A stretch of DNA of 64,000 bases from Microbacterium sp. CSI-V (GCF_001984105.1 NZ_MTQM01000006.1:232617-296616), one strand, 5' to 3'; numbered from the stretch's first letter, positions 34,536-45,911 are shown. Numbers and translations are program-made. Notes: generated by a model not told the origin, from the letters alone.

Positions 34536-35447
34536 TCCGACGTCGGGGCGACGTGCGGCGAGGGCCACGACCTCGGCCGCGGCGCGCGCGACCTCGTCGT
34601 TGACGACCCGGTAGTCGAACTCGTTCTGCGCGGCGAGTTCGGTGCGTGCGGTGCGGAGGCGCCGCGCCCGTTCCTCGGCATCCTCGGTCCCCCGGCCCAC
34701 GAGGCGCTGGACGAGTTCGTCCCAGCTCGGCGGGAGCAGGAACACCAGCGTGGCGGACGGATCGGCGGCGCGCACCTGGCGGGCGCCCTGCAGATCGATC
34801 TCGAGCAGAGCCGTGCCACCGGCCGCCAGGACGCGGTCGATGGGCTCGCGGGGCGTGCCGTAGCGGTGGGCGTTGTGCACCGTCGCCCACTCCAGCAGCT
34901 CTCCCGCCGCGATGAGCCGATCGAACTCGGCGTCGTCGACGAAGTAGTAGTGCTCGCCGTCGACCTCGCCGGGGCGCGGCGCACGGGTCGTGGCCGAGAC
35001 CGACAGGTGGATCTCGGGGAAGTGCTCCTTGATGTGCGCCGCGACCGTGCCCTTGCCGACGGCCGTCGGACCGGCGAGCACCACGAGACGGCTGCGACCC
35101 TCGCGCGGACCCGGCTCGGGCCAGCGGGCGTCGAGGTAGTCGCGGAGCGCGTCGCGCTGGCGCGAGCCGAGACCGCCGAGACGCTTCACCGGCGAGATCC
35201 CGAGGGAGGTCAGGATGCGGTCCCGCTTGCTCTCGCCGATCGCGGGGATCGCCGTGAGGAACTCGGTCACCCGCATGGCACCGGCCGCCGACAGCGGGTC
35301 GGCGAGTCCGCGACGCAGGAGCTCCTGCGGGGTGATCACGCGCGTGGAGACGTCGCGCTTGAGGGCGGCGCGTTCGCGGCGCGCGGCGACGGCGCGGCGG
35401 GAGGCCGCCGCCCGGTCGACTTCGGGGGGACGACGCGAGTCAGCCAT
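34533..35447 (-). CDS. gmk: mIHF domain fused to guanylate kinase
   Basis: 304 residues, whereas ordinary Gmk has about 190-210. Residues 12-105 match the actinobacterial integration host factor (mIHF): basic helix [16 protein letters not shown], then the helix-two-turn-helix region [27 protein letters not shown] and [11 protein letters not shown], which bind DNA. Residues 119-304 are guanylate kinase: P-loop GPTAVGKGT at 126-134, [37 protein letters not shown] and [12 protein letters not shown]. In Mycobacterium the same two proteins are adjacent separate genes (mihF, gmk). It makes GDP from GMP. The start overlaps pyrF by 8 bp. Confidence 0.93.
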   Translation of the reverse strand: MADSRRPPEVDRAAASRRAVAARRERAALKRDVSTRVITPQELLRRGLADPLSAAGAMRVTEFLTAIPAIGESKRDRILTSLGISPVKRLGGLGSRQRDALRDYLDARWPEPGPREGRSRLVVLAGPTAVGKGTVAAHIKEHFPEIHLSVSATTRAPRPGEVDGEHYYFVDDAEFDRLIAAGELLEWATVHNAHRYGTPREPIDRVLAAGGTALLEIDLQGARQVRAADPSATLVFLLPPSWDELVQRLVGRGTEDAEERARRLRTARTELAAQNEFDYRVVNDEVARAAAEVVALAARRPDVG

Positions 35448-36300
35448 GCAGGGCCTCCCGGTACAGATCGGCGCGCGTCTCGATGCGCTCCGCGAGCCGG
35501 GCCGGACCGACGGCGAGCACGCTGCGGCTCTCGTTGGCGACGACGGCTTTGGCGACGTAGCCGAAGAGGCGGTGGAGGTCGGCGGGATCGGCGCCCTGCG
35601 CCCCGAACCCCGGGGCGAGGATCGGCATACCGGCCAGCGCGATGTCGCCCAGGCCGAAGGCCGCGCGATCGACGGTGGCGCCGACGACGACACCCACGGG
35701 GCCCAGGGCCCCGGGTGCGCCGATGTTCGCCTGGTTCACGTCGTGCGCCACGCGGGCGGCGACGTGTTCGTGGTCGCCCACGGCCAGCGCGTCGTCGACG
35801 ACGGCGCTCTGCACCGCCCGGGCCTCGGGGTTGCTCGTCGCGGTCAGAACGAAAGCGCCCTTGCCGTGGTGCACCGCCAGCGACAGCGTCTCGCGCAGCG
35901 AGTCGGCGCCGAGGTAGGGCGTCAGGGTCACGGCATCCGCTTCCAGGGGCGATCCGGGCTCGAGCCAGGCGTGGGCGTAGCCCTCCATCGTGGTGCCGAT
36001 GTCGCCGCGCTTGGCGTCGGCGATCACGATGAGTCCCGCGGCGCGCGCCGCGGCCATCACGTCTTCGAGCGCGGCGAAGCCCTTCGAGCCGTAGCGCTCG
36101 TAGAACGCCACCTGCGGCTTCACGACGCCGACGCGTCCTGCGGCCGCCTCGACCACGCGGAGGCCGAAGGTGCGTGCGCCGTCGGGCGTGGCATCCAGCC
36201 CCCACGCTGACAGCAGCGCGGCGTGGGGGTCGATGCCGACGCACAGGGCGCCGTGGGTCTGGAGGGCTGTCGCCAGCCGCTGCCCGAACGTCTCGCTCAC
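35440..36300 (-). CDS. pyrF: Orotidine 5'-phosphate decarboxylase (type 2)
   Basis: 286 residues from GTG at 36300, overlapping the carB stop as GTGA. It decarboxylates OMP to UMP, the last step of de novo pyrimidine synthesis. VGIDPH near the start, [13 protein letters not shown] with the catalytic Lys-Asp-Lys type array, [12 protein letters not shown] and [12 protein letters not shown] (phosphate loop) are present. The length and the APGFGAQG motif place it in the larger type 2 family. pyrE, needed to make OMP, is not in the window. Confidence 0.95.
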   Translation of the reverse strand: MSETFGQRLATALQTHGALCVGIDPHAALLSAWGLDATPDGARTFGLRVVEAAAGRVGVVKPQVAFYERYGSKGFAALEDVMAAARAAGLIVIADAKRGDIGTTMEGYAHAWLEPGSPLEADAVTLTPYLGADSLRETLSLAVHHGKGAFVLTATSNPEARAVQSAVVDDALAVGDHEHVAARVAHDVNQANIGAPGALGPVGVVVGATVDRAAFGLGDIALAGMPILAPGFGAQGADPADLHRLFGYVAKAVVANESRSVLAVGPARLAERIETRADLYREALHG

Positions 36301-39300
36301 AGGCGACCCGCGCGGTCGACGGCGTACTCCTGGAGGCTGCGGACCTCGAAGCCGTCCTTCATCGCGCCGAGGGCGCTCACGGCGGCGCCGAGCACGGCCA
36401 TGGTCGTGAACAGCGCCTTGTCGGCGGCCACGGCTGCGGCGCGGATCTCGTATCCGTCGGCGCGTGCCGTGCCCCCGCTCGGGGTGTTGACGATCATGTC
36501 GATCTTGCCGTCGTTGATGAGGTCGACGACGTTCTGCTGACCGGAGCCCTGCGTCTCGGAGTACTTCTCGACGACCTGGACGCGGATGCCGTTGCGGGCG
36601 AGGATCTCGGCCGTCCCCTCGGTGGCCATGAGCTCGAAGCCGAGCTCCTGCAGGCGGTGGGCGGGCAGGATCACGGCGCGCTTGTCGGCGTCGGCGACGG
36701 AGATGAACACCGTGCCCGAGGTCGGCATGCCGCCGTATGCGGCCTCCTGCGACTTCGCGAACGCGGTCGGGAAGTCGCGGTCGATGCCCATGACCTCGCC
36801 GGTCGAACGCATCTCGGGGCCGAGCACCGAGTCGACCGTGCGGCCGTCGGCGGTGCGGAACCGCTTGAACGGCAGGACGGCCTCCTTGACGGCGACGGGG
36901 GCGTCCAGCGGCACGCGCGAACCGTCGCTCTCGGGCAGCAGGCCCTCGGCGATGAGCTCGGCGACGGTGCTGCCGGCCATGATGCGGCTCGCGGCCTTGG
37001 CCAGCGGGATGCCGAGCGCCTTGGACACGAACGGCACGGTGCGGCTGGCGCGGGGGTTCGCCTCGATCACGTAGAGCACGCCGGCGGAGATCGCGAACTG
37101 CACGTTCAGGAGCCCGCGGACGCCGACGCCCTTCGCGATCGCGAGCGTCGCCTCGCGGACGCGGTCGACCTCGGTGCGGCCGAGCGACACCGGCGGGAGG
37201 GTGCAGGACGAGTCGCCGGAGTGGATGCCGGCCTCCTCGAGGTGCTCCATGACCCCGCCGATGTACAGGTCGGTGCCGTCGTACAGCGCGTCGACGTCGA
37301 GCTCGATCGCGTCGTCGAGGAAGCGGTCGACCAGGAGCGGGAGCCCGGGGCCGATGATGGCCTGGTCGGCGACGCGGACGAAGTAGTCGCGCAGCGCTTC
37401 GGTCGAGTACACGATCTCCATGCCGCGGCCGCCGAGCACGAAGCTCGGCCGCACCAGCACCGGGTAGCCGATCTCCTCGGCGACCGTGACCGCGCCCTCG
37501 ACGTCGATCGCGGTGCCGTTGCGCGGAGCGACGAGCCCGGCGTCGTCGAGCAGGCGCGAGAAGAGCTCGCGCTCCTCGGCGAGGTCGATCGCCTCGGGGC
37601 TGGTGCCGAGGATGGTGTACCCGGCGGCCTCGATGCCCTTGGCCAGGCCGAGGGGCGTCTGTCCGCCGAGCTGGCAGACGACGCCGAGGATCTCGCCGGA
37701 GCGGCTCTCGGCGTGCAGCACCTCGAGCACGTCCTCGAGCGTGAGGGGCTCGAAGTACAGGCGGTCGCTCGTGTCGTAGTCGGTCGACACGGTCTCGGGG
37801 TTGCAGTTGACCATGATCGTCTCGTACCCGGCATCCGACAGCGCGAACGACGCGTGCACGCACGAGTAGTCGAACTCGACGCCCTGGCCGATGCGGTTGG
37901 GGCCCGAACCGATGATGACGACCTTGGTGCGGTCGGACGGGGTGACCTCGGTCTCCCAGTCGTAGCTGGAGTAGTGGTACGGCGTGAGCGCCGGGAACTC
38001 CCCCGCGCACGTGTCGACCGTCTTGTAGACCGGGCGCACGTCCAGCGCATACCGGATGCCGCGCACCTCGGCCTCGTCGAGCCCGCGGATCTGCGCGATC
38101 TGGGCGTCGCTGAAGCCATGCTCCTTGGCGAGGCGGAGGGTGTCGGCATCCAGCTCGCCGGCCGCGCGGATGATCTCGGCGACCTCGTTGATGAGCACGA
38201 TCTGGTCGATGAACCACGGGTCCATCGCGGTCGCGTCGAACGCCTGCTCGGGCGTGGCGCCCAGGCGCAGCGCCTGCTGCAGCACGACGATGCGCCCGTC
38301 GGTCGGCGTCTTCGAGATCTCGAGGAGCTCCTCGACCGACCGCGACTCCTCGCCCCAGTGGAAGCTGGAGCCGCGCTTCTCGAGCGAGCGCAGCGCCTTC
38401 TGCAGCGCCGTGGTGTAGTTGCGGCCGATCGCCATCGCCTCGCCCACCGACTTCATGGTGGTGGTGAGGGCCGTGTCGGCGGCGGGGAACTTCTCGAAGT
38501 TGAACCGCGGCACCTTCACCACGACGTAGTCGAGCGTGGGCTCGAAGCTCGCCGGGGTCACCTTGGTGATGTCGTTGGGGATCTCGTCGAGGCGGTAGCC
38601 GATCGCGAGCTTCGCGGCGATCTTCGCGATCGGGAAGCCCGTGGCCTTCGACGCGAGCGCCGAGGAGCGCGACACGCGCGGGTTCATCTCGATGACGATG
38701 ATGCGCCCCGTGGCCGGGTCGACCGCGAACTGGATGTTGCAGCCACCGGTGTCGACGCCCACGGCACGGATGATGTCGATGCCGATGTTGCGCATCTTCT
38801 GGTACTCGCGGTCGGTGAGGGTCAGCGCGGGGGCGACGGTGATCGAGTCGCCGGTGTGCACACCCACGGGGTCGACGTTCTCGATCGAGCAGACCACCAC
38901 GGTGTTGTCGTGGGTGTCGCGCATGAGCTCGAGTTCGTACTCCTTCCACCCGAGGATCGACTCCTCGAGCAGGACCTCGTGCGTCGGCGAGTCGTGCAGA
39001 CCCGCGCCGCCGATACGGCGGAGGTCGTTCTCGTCGTACGCGAAGCCCGATCCGAGGCCGCCCATGGTGAAGGAGGGACGCACGACCAGCGGGTAGCCGA
39101 GCTTCTCGGCCCCGGCGAGCAGATCCTCCATCGAGTGGCAGATCACGGAGTCGGCGACGTCGGCGCCCGACTCGATGACGAGCTCCTTGAAGATCTGGCG
39201 GTCCTCGCCCTTGCGGATGGCGTCGACCTTGGCGCCGATGAGCTCCACCCCGTACTTGACCAGGATGCCGCGGTCGTGGAGGGCCATGGCCGCGTTCAGC

Positions 39301-39584
39301 GCCGTCTGGCCGCCGAGCGTGGGGAGGATGGCATCCGGCTTCTCCTTCGCGATGATCGTCTCGATCACCTCGGGGGTGATCGGCTCGATGTACGTCGCGT
39401 CGGCGAAGTCGGGGTCGGTCATGATCGTCGCCGGGTTGGAGTTGACGAGGATCACGCGCACGCCCTCCTCGCGGAGGACGCGGCACGCCTGGGTGCCGGA
39501 GTAGTCGAACTCGCAGGCCTGACCGATGACGATCGGGCCGGAGCCGATGACGAGGACGGAGCGGATGTCGTCGCGCTTAGGCAT
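36297..39584 (-). CDS. carB: Carbamoyl-phosphate synthase large chain
   Basis: 1095 residues. Two homologous ATP-grasp halves: N-terminal carboxyphosphate half (about 1-400; [38 protein letters not shown]) and carbamoyl-phosphate half (about 550-935; [36 protein letters not shown]). An oligomerisation domain lies between, and the C-terminal MGS-like allosteric domain (about 940-1080; [18 protein letters not shown]) binds UMP/ornithine-type effectors. It makes carbamoyl phosphate for pyrimidines and arginine. The start overlaps the carA stop by 8 bp, and the stop overlaps pyrF by 4. Confidence 0.98.
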   Translation of the reverse strand: MPKRDDIRSVLVIGSGPIVIGQACEFDYSGTQACRVLREEGVRVILVNSNPATIMTDPDFADATYIEPITPEVIETIIAKEKPDAILPTLGGQTALNAAMALHDRGILVKYGVELIGAKVDAIRKGEDRQIFKELVIESGADVADSVICHSMEDLLAGAEKLGYPLVVRPSFTMGGLGSGFAYDENDLRRIGGAGLHDSPTHEVLLEESILGWKEYELELMRDTHDNTVVVCSIENVDPVGVHTGDSITVAPALTLTDREYQKMRNIGIDIIRAVGVDTGGCNIQFAVDPATGRIIVIEMNPRVSRSSALASKATGFPIAKIAAKLAIGYRLDEIPNDITKVTPASFEPTLDYVVVKVPRFNFEKFPAADTALTTTMKSVGEAMAIGRNYTTALQKALRSLEKRGSSFHWGEESRSVEELLEISKTPTDGRIVVLQQALRLGATPEQAFDATAMDPWFIDQIVLINEVAEIIRAAGELDADTLRLAKEHGFSDAQIAQIRGLDEAEVRGIRYALDVRPVYKTVDTCAGEFPALTPYHYSSYDWETEVTPSDRTKVVIIGSGPNRIGQGVEFDYSCVHASFALSDAGYETIMVNCNPETVSTDYDTSDRLYFEPLTLEDVLEVLHAESRSGEILGVVCQLGGQTPLGLAKGIEAAGYTILGTSPEAIDLAEERELFSRLLDDAGLVAPRNGTAIDVEGAVTVAEEIGYPVLVRPSFVLGGRGMEIVYSTEALRDYFVRVADQAIIGPGLPLLVDRFLDDAIELDVDALYDGTDLYIGGVMEHLEEAGIHSGDSSCTLPPVSLGRTEVDRVREATLAIAKGVGVRGLLNVQFAISAGVLYVIEANPRASRTVPFVSKALGIPLAKAASRIMAGSTVAELIAEGLLPESDGSRVPLDAPVAVKEAVLPFKRFRTADGRTVDSVLGPEMRSTGEVMGIDRDFPTAFAKSQEAAYGGMPTSGTVFISVADADKRAVILPAHRLQELGFELMATEGTAEILARNGIRVQVVEKYSETQGSGQQNVVDLINDGKIDMIVNTPSGGTARADGYEIRAAAVAADKALFTTMAVLGAAVSALGAMKDGFEVRSLQEYAVDRAGRL

Positions 39585-40749
39585 TCTTCTTCGTCTCCTG
39601 AGTTGCGAGCACCATGTCGCGGAAGCGGTCGAACAGGTAGTTGGCGTCGTGGGGTCCGGCGGCGGCCTCGGGGTGGTACTGCACGCTGAACGCCGGGATG
39701 TCGAGGGCGCGCAGGCCCTCGACCACGTTGTCGTTGAGGCCGATGTGGCTCACCTCGACGCGGCCGTAGCCGTGGGGGCTGTCGACGACCGCGTCCAGCG
39801 GCGCCTCGACGGCGAAGCCGTGGTTCTGCGAGGTGATCTCGACGCGACCCGTGGTCTTGTCGAGCACCGGCTGGTTGATGCCGCGGTGACCGAACGGCAG
39901 CTTGTAGGTGCCGAAGCCGAGGGCGCGGCCGAGCAGCTGGTTGCCGAAGCAGATGCCGAAGAAGGGCAGGCCTTCGTCGAGCACGGCGCGCAGCAGCTCG
40001 ACGTGCTGGTCGCTCGCGGCCGGGTCGCCGGGGCCGTTGGAGTAGAACGCCGCGACCGGCTCGATCGCGCGGATCTCGTCGATCGACGCGGACTGCGGGA
40101 AGACGTGCACGTCGAACCCGCGCGCGGCCAGGTTGTCGATCGTGGACTGCTTCACGCCGAGGTCGAGCACGGCGAGGTTGCCGATGCGCTCGGCGGTCGC
40201 GAGGGTGATCTCGACCTCGGTGACCGACACCTCGGCCGAGAGGTTCCGGCCGGCCATCCCGGGCGCGGCGAGCACGCGGCGCAGCTGCTCGTCCTCGTCG
40301 AGGTTCACCGCGTCGCCGGAGAAGACGCCGCCGCGCATGCTGCCGGAGGAACGGATGCGGCGCGTCAGCGCGCGGGTGTCGATGCCGGAGATGCCGACGA
40401 TCCCGTCGTCTTCGAGCGCGTCGTCGAGGGAGCGGTTGGCGCGCCAGTTCGACACGACGCGCGAGGGGTCGCGCACGATGTAGCCGGCCACCCAGATGCG
40501 GCGGGACTCGGGGTCTTCGTCGTTCACACCGGTGTTTCCGATGTGCGGAGCGGTCTGCAGCACGATCTGGCCGGCGTAGGACGGGTCGGTGAGCGTCTCC
40601 TGGTACCCGGTCATGCCGGTGGCGAAGACGACCTCGCCGAAGGTCTCGCCGCGGGCGCCGTAGGCGCGGCCGGGGTAACGGGTGCCGTCTTCCAGTACCA
40701 GGACGGCGGGTTCGCGCGAGAGGCGCGGAGGGGAGATCAGGGCGGTCAT
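39577..40749 (-). CDS. carA: Carbamoyl-phosphate synthase small chain
   Basis: 390 residues. The N-terminal CarA domain ([36 protein letters not shown]) is followed by the class I glutamine amidotransferase domain. The nucleophile Cys is in [17 protein letters not shown], and the catalytic His/Glu pair is in [13 protein letters not shown]. It hydrolyses glutamine and channels ammonia to CarB. Overlaps the upstream PH-like gene by 4 bp and carB by 8 bp. Confidence 0.97.
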   Translation of the reverse strand: MTALISPPRLSREPAVLVLEDGTRYPGRAYGARGETFGEVVFATGMTGYQETLTDPSYAGQIVLQTAPHIGNTGVNDEDPESRRIWVAGYIVRDPSRVVSNWRANRSLDDALEDDGIVGISGIDTRALTRRIRSSGSMRGGVFSGDAVNLDEDEQLRRVLAAPGMAGRNLSAEVSVTEVEITLATAERIGNLAVLDLGVKQSTIDNLAARGFDVHVFPQSASIDEIRAIEPVAAFYSNGPGDPAASDQHVELLRAVLDEGLPFFGICFGNQLLGRALGFGTYKLPFGHRGINQPVLDKTTGRVEITSQNHGFAVEAPLDAVVDSPHGYGRVEVSHIGLNDNVVEGLRALDIPAFSVQYHPEAAAGPHDANYLFDRFRDMVLATQETKKNA

Positions 40750-41246
40750 GCGTCGCTTCCTGTCGTGATGAGCGGACGGATGGCGTCGGCGAGGGATCGG
40801 GCCGAGGCATCCTGGGGTCGGAGGTAGGTGTCGACGACGGTGTCGTCGTCGATGCGCCAGCTGACGCGCGTCAGGCCGTCGCGCTCGACGACACGGTCGA
40901 TCGCGACGGTCGCCTGAGCCGCGTCGACGAGGCGGTCACGGGTGAGCGCGATGCGGGGCTGGCCCGGCAGGTCGAGGGCGATCCCGGCCGAGGTGACCGT
41001 GACGTCCACGCGGGAGCGGAACCCGAGGCCGCGGATCGCGAGGCGTTCGAGGGGCTCGCCGTGACGCGTGGTCGCGACGTAGAGCCCCGGGAACACGCCC
41101 GTCTCCACGGCGCCGTCGGGAAGCTCTCCCACCGGGGCGGAGTAGCGCGCATCGCGCCGCGTTCGTCGGAGCCACGCCACCGCGAGCACCGCGAGCAGGA
41201 CCACGGCCACCGCGGCCACGACCAGCAGTGCGCCTTCGCGGCTCAC
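40746..41246 (-). CDS. PH-like membrane protein of the pyr operon
   Basis: 166 residues from GTG at 41246, overlapping the pyrC stop as GTGA. One N-terminal membrane segment (about residues 6-26, [18 protein letters not shown]) is followed by a basic stop-transfer (LRRTRRD). The cytoplasmic remainder resembles the PH-like domain found at this position in actinobacterial pyr operons (the Rv1382 family): [29 protein letters not shown] and TVVDTYLRP. Function unknown. Its strict coupling to pyrC and carA suggests a link to pyrimidine synthesis, but this is inference. Confidence 0.8.
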   Translation of the reverse strand: MSREGALLVVAAVAVVLLAVLAVAWLRRTRRDARYSAPVGELPDGAVETGVFPGLYVATTRHGEPLERLAIRGLGFRSRVDVTVTSAGIALDLPGQPRIALTRDRLVDAAQATVAIDRVVERDGLTRVSWRIDDDTVVDTYLRPQDASARSLADAIRPLITTGSDA

Positions 41247-42565
41247 GAGAGCACGCCCGGAGCATCGAGCACCGCGCCGTCGACGACGGTGGGGATGCCG
41301 GAACGAACGGTCCAGCGGACCTCGCCGGGCAGTTCGCGGCCGAGGTACGGCGAGTTCTTGCTGCGCCCGCGGAGGTCGCCGAGCCCGAAGGTCCGCGCGG
41401 GCCGGGGGTCGTAGAGCGTGAAGCTCGCGGGCCGACCCTCCGTGAGCGGAGTGCCGTGCCCGTCGAGGCGGCCGATGCGGGCGGGCGTGCGCGACATCAC
41501 GCGGGCGACGTCGCTCCACTCGAGGAGGCCGGTCGAGACCATGGCCTCGTGGACGACGCGCAGCGCGCTCTCGAGGCCCACCATGCCGTTCGCCGCGGCC
41601 GCCCACTCGCACGACTTCGCCTCGGCGGGGTGCGGCGCGTGGTCGGTCGCGACGATGTCGATCGTGCCGTCCGCGAGACCCTCGCGCACGGCGAGAACGT
41701 CTTCCTCGCGGCGGAGCGGCGGGTTCACCTTGAAACGCGCGTCGTAGTCGCGCACGAGTTCGTCGGTCAGCAGCAGGTGGTGCGGGGTGACCTCGGCGGT
41801 GACGTTCACGCCGCGCTTCTTGGCCCAGCGGATGATGTCGACCGATCCCGCCGTCGACAGGTGGCACACGTGCAGGCGCGAGCCCACGTGCTCCGCGAGC
41901 AGCACGTCGCGGGCGATGATCGACTCCTCGGCGACGGCCGGCCAGCCGGTGAGCCCGAGCTCCGCCGAGACGGCGCCCTCGTTCATCTGCGCGCCCTCGG
42001 TGAGTCGCGGGTCCTGCGCGTGCTGCGCGATCACGCCGTCGAAGGCCTTCACGTACTCCAGCGCCCGCCGCATGATGAGCGGGTCGAAGACGCAGAAGCC
42101 GTCGTCGCTGAAGACGCGGACGCGGGCGCGCGAGTCGGCCATCGCGCCCAGCTCGGCAAGTCGCTCGCCCTTCTGCCCGACCGTGACCGCACCGATCGGC
42201 TGCACGTGCACGAAGCCCGCGGCCTCGCCCAGCGCGAGCTCCTGCTCGACGACGCCGGCGGTGTCGGCGACCGGCGAGGTGTTCGGCATCGCGAAGACGG
42301 TCGTGAAGCCGCCGGCCGCCGCGGCGCGGGAGCCGGTGGCGACGGTCTCGGAGGCCTCGTACCCGGGCTCGCGCAGGTGCACGTGCAGGTCGACGAGTCC
42401 GGGCAGGGCGATGAGGCCGTCGGCATCCACGACCGTGGCACCGGCGTGCGAGAGTCCGGTGCCCGTCTCGGCGATCACGCCGTCGCGGACGAGCAGGTCG
42501 GTGGCATCCTGACCCTCGATCCGCGCGCCGCGCACCAGCAGGGTGTGGGAGGGGGCGTGGCTCAT
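41243..42565 (-). CDS. pyrC: Dihydroorotase
   Basis: 440 residues, class I type. The metal motif [10 protein letters not shown] (about residues 59-68), carboxylated-Lys/His region ([20 protein letters not shown]), HVCHLSTAG, and [14 protein letters not shown] with the catalytic Asp are intact. It cyclises carbamoyl aspartate to dihydroorotate. It overlaps pyrB upstream by 4 bp and the PH-like gene downstream by 4 bp. The adjacent PyrB and PyrC may form a complex, as in some other bacteria (inference). Confidence 0.97.
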   Translation of the reverse strand: MSHAPSHTLLVRGARIEGQDATDLLVRDGVIAETGTGLSHAGATVVDADGLIALPGLVDLHVHLREPGYEASETVATGSRAAAAGGFTTVFAMPNTSPVADTAGVVEQELALGEAAGFVHVQPIGAVTVGQKGERLAELGAMADSRARVRVFSDDGFCVFDPLIMRRALEYVKAFDGVIAQHAQDPRLTEGAQMNEGAVSAELGLTGWPAVAEESIIARDVLLAEHVGSRLHVCHLSTAGSVDIIRWAKKRGVNVTAEVTPHHLLLTDELVRDYDARFKVNPPLRREEDVLAVREGLADGTIDIVATDHAPHPAEAKSCEWAAAANGMVGLESALRVVHEAMVSTGLLEWSDVARVMSRTPARIGRLDGHGTPLTEGRPASFTLYDPRPARTFGLGDLRGRSKNSPYLGRELPGEVRWTVRSGIPTVVDGAVLDAPGVLS

Positions 42566-43530
42566 CGAAGGTCCTCTTTCTCGGAGTCGGTCCGCGCGCC
42601 CGCCAGCAGCAGGTACAGCACGGCCATGCGCACGGAGACGCCGTTCGCCACTTGCTCGAGAACCGTCGAGCGCGGCGAGTCGGCGGCTTCGGCGGAGATC
42701 TCCAGGCCGCGATTCATGGGGCCCGGGTGTAGAACGATGCTACCGTCCGGCAGGGCGTCCAAGCGCCGCGCGTCGAGGCCGTAGCGGCGGGAATACTCCC
42801 GTTCAGTCGGGAAATACGCGGCATTCATGCGTTCGAGCTGGATGCGGAGCATCATGAGCGCGTCGGGACCCGCGGCGATCGCACGGTCCAGGTCGTAATC
42901 CACCTCGACGGGCCACCCGCTGACGTCCTGCGGCACGAGCGTCGGCGGCGCGACGAGCGTGACGTGCGCGCCCAGGGTGTGCAGCAGCCACACGTTCGAG
43001 CGTGCGACGCGCGAGTGCAGCACGTCGCCGACGATCGTCACCCGGATGCCGTCGAGCCCGCGCCCGCGGCTGTCCGCGCCGAACAGGCGCTTGCGGATGG
43101 TGAACGCGTCCAGCAGCGCTTGCGTGGGGTGGGCGTGCGTGCCGTCCCCGGCATTCACCACTCCCGCGGTGATCCACCCGGACGTGGCGAGGGTGCGCGG
43201 GGCGCCGGAGGCGCCGTGGCGGATGACGACGGCATCCGCCCCCATCGCCTGCAGGGTCTGCGCGGTGTCCTGCAGCGACTCGCCCTTGCTGACGCTCGAG
43301 CCCTTCGCCGAGAAGTTGATGACGTCGGCGGAGAGACGCTTCGCTGCCGCCTCGAACGAGATGCGCGTGCGCGTGGAGTCCTCGAAGAAGAGGTTCACCA
43401 CGGTCTTGCCGCGGAGCGTCGGGAGCTTCTTGACCTCTCGCCGCTGCGTGTCGGCCATGTCTTCGGCGACGTCGAGGATCTCGAGCGCCTCCGCGCGGGT
43501 GAGGTCGCGCGTATCGAGCAGGTGCCTCAT
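42562..43530 (-). CDS. pyrB: Aspartate carbamoyltransferase catalytic subunit
   Basis: 322 residues from ATG at 43530, which overlaps the pyrR stop as ATGA; longer frames run antiparallel through pyrR with no homology. [18 protein letters not shown] is the carbamoyl-phosphate-binding loop, [11 protein letters not shown] and [16 protein letters not shown] are conserved, and [11 protein letters not shown] lies near the C-terminus. It commits carbamoyl phosphate to pyrimidines. No regulatory pyrI is present. Confidence 0.97.
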   Translation of the reverse strand: MRHLLDTRDLTRAEALEILDVAEDMADTQRREVKKLPTLRGKTVVNLFFEDSTRTRISFEAAAKRLSADVINFSAKGSSVSKGESLQDTAQTLQAMGADAVVIRHGASGAPRTLATSGWITAGVVNAGDGTHAHPTQALLDAFTIRKRLFGADSRGRGLDGIRVTIVGDVLHSRVARSNVWLLHTLGAHVTLVAPPTLVPQDVSGWPVEVDYDLDRAIAAGPDALMMLRIQLERMNAAYFPTEREYSRRYGLDARRLDALPDGSIVLHPGPMNRGLEISAEAADSPRSTVLEQVANGVSVRMAVLYLLLAGARTDSEKEDLR

Positions 43531-44057
43531 GACTCGATCGTCACTTCCTCGATGCCGTCGACCTCGGCGAGGCGCACGTTCACGCGCTCGTCGCGCGCCG
43601 ACGGGAGGTTCTTGCCCACGAAGTCGGGGCGGATCGGCAGCTCGCGGTGGCCGCGATCGATGAGCGTCGCGAGCCGCACGGCGGCGGGGCGCCCGATGTC
43701 CTGCAGGGCATCGAGGGCGGCGCGGATGCTGCGACCCGAGAACAGCACGTCGTCGATCAGCACGACGACTCTGCCGTCGATGCCGCCCGCGGGGATGCGG
43801 GTCGTCTGGGGCGCGCGCGTCGGATTGCGGTGCAGATCGTCGCGGTACATCGTGACGTCGAGGGCGCCGACCGGAACGGCTGCTCCCCCGAACTCGCTGA
43901 TCAGCGGGGCGATGCGCTCGGCGAGGGTGACACCGCGCGTCGGGATCCCGAGGAGGACGAGTCCTTCCGGTCCTTTGTTGGACTCCAGGATCTCGTGCGA
44001 GATTCGCGTCAAAGCGCGGGCGATGTCGGCATCGTGCATGACGGTGCGCGTACTCAT
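43527..44057 (-). CDS. pyrR: Pyrimidine operon regulator / uracil phosphoribosyltransferase PyrR
   Basis: 176 residues from ATG at 44057 with GGGAG upstream; further upstream in-frame residues are Arg-rich and lack homology. PRPP-binding loop [21 protein letters not shown] and the preceding [12 protein letters not shown] are intact; [11 protein letters not shown] is the dimer/RNA region. It binds UMP and the pyr mRNA leader to shut down expression, by attenuation in Bacillus and by translational control in mycobacteria. It is first in pyrR-B-C-PH-carA-carB-pyrF-gmk-rpoZ. The leader is about 53 nt; I could not prove a PyrR-binding loop. Confidence 0.95.
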   Translation of the reverse strand: MSTRTVMHDADIARALTRISHEILESNKGPEGLVLLGIPTRGVTLAERIAPLISEFGGAAVPVGALDVTMYRDDLHRNPTRAPQTTRIPAGGIDGRVVVLIDDVLFSGRSIRAALDALQDIGRPAAVRLATLIDRGHRELPIRPDFVGKNLPSARDERVNVRLAEVDGIEEVTIES

Positions 44058-44116
44058 CCGCCGCTCCCTTCTCCGCCTCACGGGACGGGGTTAAAGGTTG
44101 CCGTGGTTCTGAGTCG

Positions 44117-44122
44117 AGTGTA
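44117..44122 (-). promoter_or_regulatory. Putative -10 of the pyr operon
   Basis: TACACT on the minus strand, about 60 bp before the pyrR ATG, leaving a leader of about 53 nt that contains GGGAG. No clear -35 box. Confidence 0.4.
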
Positions 44123-44207
44123 GCGGGTGTGGATGACGGATGCCGGGCGCCCCGTGCTGTGCAGGAGGGGGTGCGCCGAGGCGGGCGAGCGAGCGCCGGG
44201 CGGGACG

Positions 44208-44273
44208 GGAGGAGATACGGCGGGCGGAGGACGGATGCCACGGATGCGGTCCTCCCCCGGCGAAATCTCCTCC
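44208..44273. repeat. Nested inverted repeat between pyrR and the MBL-Rieske gene
   Basis: Outer arms GGAGGAGAT (44208-44216) and ATCTCCTCC (44265-44273) enclose inner arms GGAGGAC (44226-44232) and GTCCTCC (44249-44255). Both pairs are perfect. It lies 34 bp past the MBL-Rieske stop and may end that transcript. The remainder of this 249-bp gap holds only the pyrR leader and promoter region. Confidence 0.55.
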
Positions 44274-44306
44274 GCTCGCGTCTGCGTTGCCCGCGGGCCT
44301 GGGCGC

Positions 44307-45884
44307 TCAGCCCGCGGCGACCTCGGCGGCGGCGGCCGCGGCGCGCTCGCCGCTCGGCGTCGAACGGATCGGGTGACCCGTCGTCGTCAGGCAGCGGCCG
44401 GAGGCGAGGTCCCACTTCCAGTCGTGCAGCGAGCAGGTGAGGACGCCATCCTCGATCTTGCCGGTCTTGGTGAGGTCGGCACGCAGGTGCGGGCACCGGC
44501 GCTGGACGGTCCAGCCGTCGATCTCGGCATCCTCGGTCTGGTCGGACTGCTCGGCGTACCAGTTCTCGACGTACTCGATGCGGTCGCGCGACAGGCACTT
44601 CAGGAACGTCGTGAGGAACTCGTTGAACTTGCCCGAACGGCCCACCTCGAACTGCATCGACAGGAAGATCGAGTTCGACCAGTCGATCTCGTGATCGCGG
44701 ATGTTCGTCGACACGAGGTCGGCGGGGATCGTGTACCAGTAGATGCACTCCTCGCCGGCGTACTCGCGGAGCTTCGCCTTCGGGAAGTCCACGACCATGT
44801 CGAGCTCGCCGATGCGGAACCGCACCACGCCGCCCACGCCGTTGCGGATCGTGCGGGCGCGCCGCAGCAGCGGCTCCCACCACTCCTTCAGCGCCGCGAG
44901 CATCTCGGCCGGCGGGATGATCTCGGCACGGGATGCCTCTTCCGCCTGAATCTCGGCCTGGCGGCTGTCGCGCTGCTCGGCGAGGTAGTCCCACTTGTCG
45001 CCGAAGATCCGGTCGATCTCGGCATCCGTGTACAGGGTCTGGGTCACGGTGACGTCGGATCCCCGCACCTCGACCTCGGTGCCGGGGAGGAACAGGTACC
45101 CGTTCTGCTCGGGCCGCTGCTCCTTCATATGCGCGAGGAACTCGCGCTGGTCCGTGAAGATCGAGTCGTTGTCGAGGCCCGTGCCGTTGTAGCGGAACAG
45201 TGCCTCGCGCAGGAACATCGGCGGACCCGCCATGGGGAAGACGTGCGCGGCATCCACCTTCTCGATGTAGTACATCGCACGCTTGTTCTGCGCGTCGCGC
45301 TTGAGCTGCGCGAAGTTCTGCTTGGCGTCCTGGGGCAGGTCGTAGACCATGGGCCACCAGATCGCGCCGGAGACCTGGGTGAAGTACGCGTCGGGCTTGC
45401 CGAAGTCGAACAGCGTCTCCAGGTCGAGCGGGTGCGAGTCGTTCTGGTTCAGGATGCTGGCGGTGCCGTCGTCCAGCGACAAGGAGGAGTCCCCGATCGG
45501 GCCGTCGGAGGGCGCGCGGAGCGGGGTGACCATGAGCTTCAGGTCGCCGAACTGCAGCGGCACACCCGCTTCGGTGCGGACGAGGTTCGTGTAGCCGAGG
45601 GCGATGAGGTCCTGCTCGAGGTCATCGGTCGGGTACTCGGGGAGCAGGACCCGGATGTCCTTCGAGACGTAGCGCTGGAGCATCGCCGGGTCGAAGTGAT
45701 CGCGGTGGCGGTGCGAGATGTAGAGGAAGTCGGCCCTGCCGAAGCGCTCCCAATCGAGCGCGCGGTTGTCGGGGAACGGGAACCACGAGCCGAAGAAGCT
45801 CGGACCGATCACGGGGTCGCAGAGGATGCTGCCGCCCGCGGTCTCGATGAACATTCCCGCGTGGCCAAGGCCAGTGATCTTCAT
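44307..45884 (-). CDS. MBL-fold hydrolase fused to a C-terminal Rieske [2Fe-2S] domain
   Basis: 525 residues. The N-terminal metallo-beta-lactamase fold (about 1-260, UlaG-like) has GHAGMFIE at the start and the metal motif HRHRDH at residues 58-63. A middle region (about 260-440) is unassigned. The C-terminal Rieske motif is CPH at 464-466 and CSLH at 484-487 (C-x-H-x17-C-x2-H), giving two Cys and two His ligands. The Cys-His cluster plus MBL combination recalls CMP-sialic acid hydroxylase-type proteins, but there the Rieske part comes first. A short Ala-rich tail follows. Its substrate is unknown. It is transcribed alone, with TAGACT (45912-45917) and AGGAG upstream. Confidence 0.85.
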   Translation of the reverse strand: MKITGLGHAGMFIETAGGSILCDPVIGPSFFGSWFPFPDNRALDWERFGRADFLYISHRHRDHFDPAMLQRYVSKDIRVLLPEYPTDDLEQDLIALGYTNLVRTEAGVPLQFGDLKLMVTPLRAPSDGPIGDSSLSLDDGTASILNQNDSHPLDLETLFDFGKPDAYFTQVSGAIWWPMVYDLPQDAKQNFAQLKRDAQNKRAMYYIEKVDAAHVFPMAGPPMFLREALFRYNGTGLDNDSIFTDQREFLAHMKEQRPEQNGYLFLPGTEVEVRGSDVTVTQTLYTDAEIDRIFGDKWDYLAEQRDSRQAEIQAEEASRAEIIPPAEMLAALKEWWEPLLRRARTIRNGVGGVVRFRIGELDMVVDFPKAKLREYAGEECIYWYTIPADLVSTNIRDHEIDWSNSIFLSMQFEVGRSGKFNEFLTTFLKCLSRDRIEYVENWYAEQSDQTEDAEIDGWTVQRRCPHLRADLTKTGKIEDGVLTCSLHDWKWDLASGRCLTTTGHPIRSTPSGERAAAAAAEVAAG

Positions 45885-45911
45885 ATCGCTCCTGTCCGTG
45901 AGAACCCGTCG

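Noticed and set aside
36174..39689. 1171-codon plus-strand open frame
   Set aside because: Antisense to carB; no recognisable domain. Same for the plus-strand frames opposite polA, priA and the SNF2 gene.
44058..44122. Defined PyrR-binding loop in the pyrR leader
   Set aside because: The leader has CCCCGTCCCGTGAGGCGG, which could fold, but I could not match it confidently to a known PyrR-binding structure.
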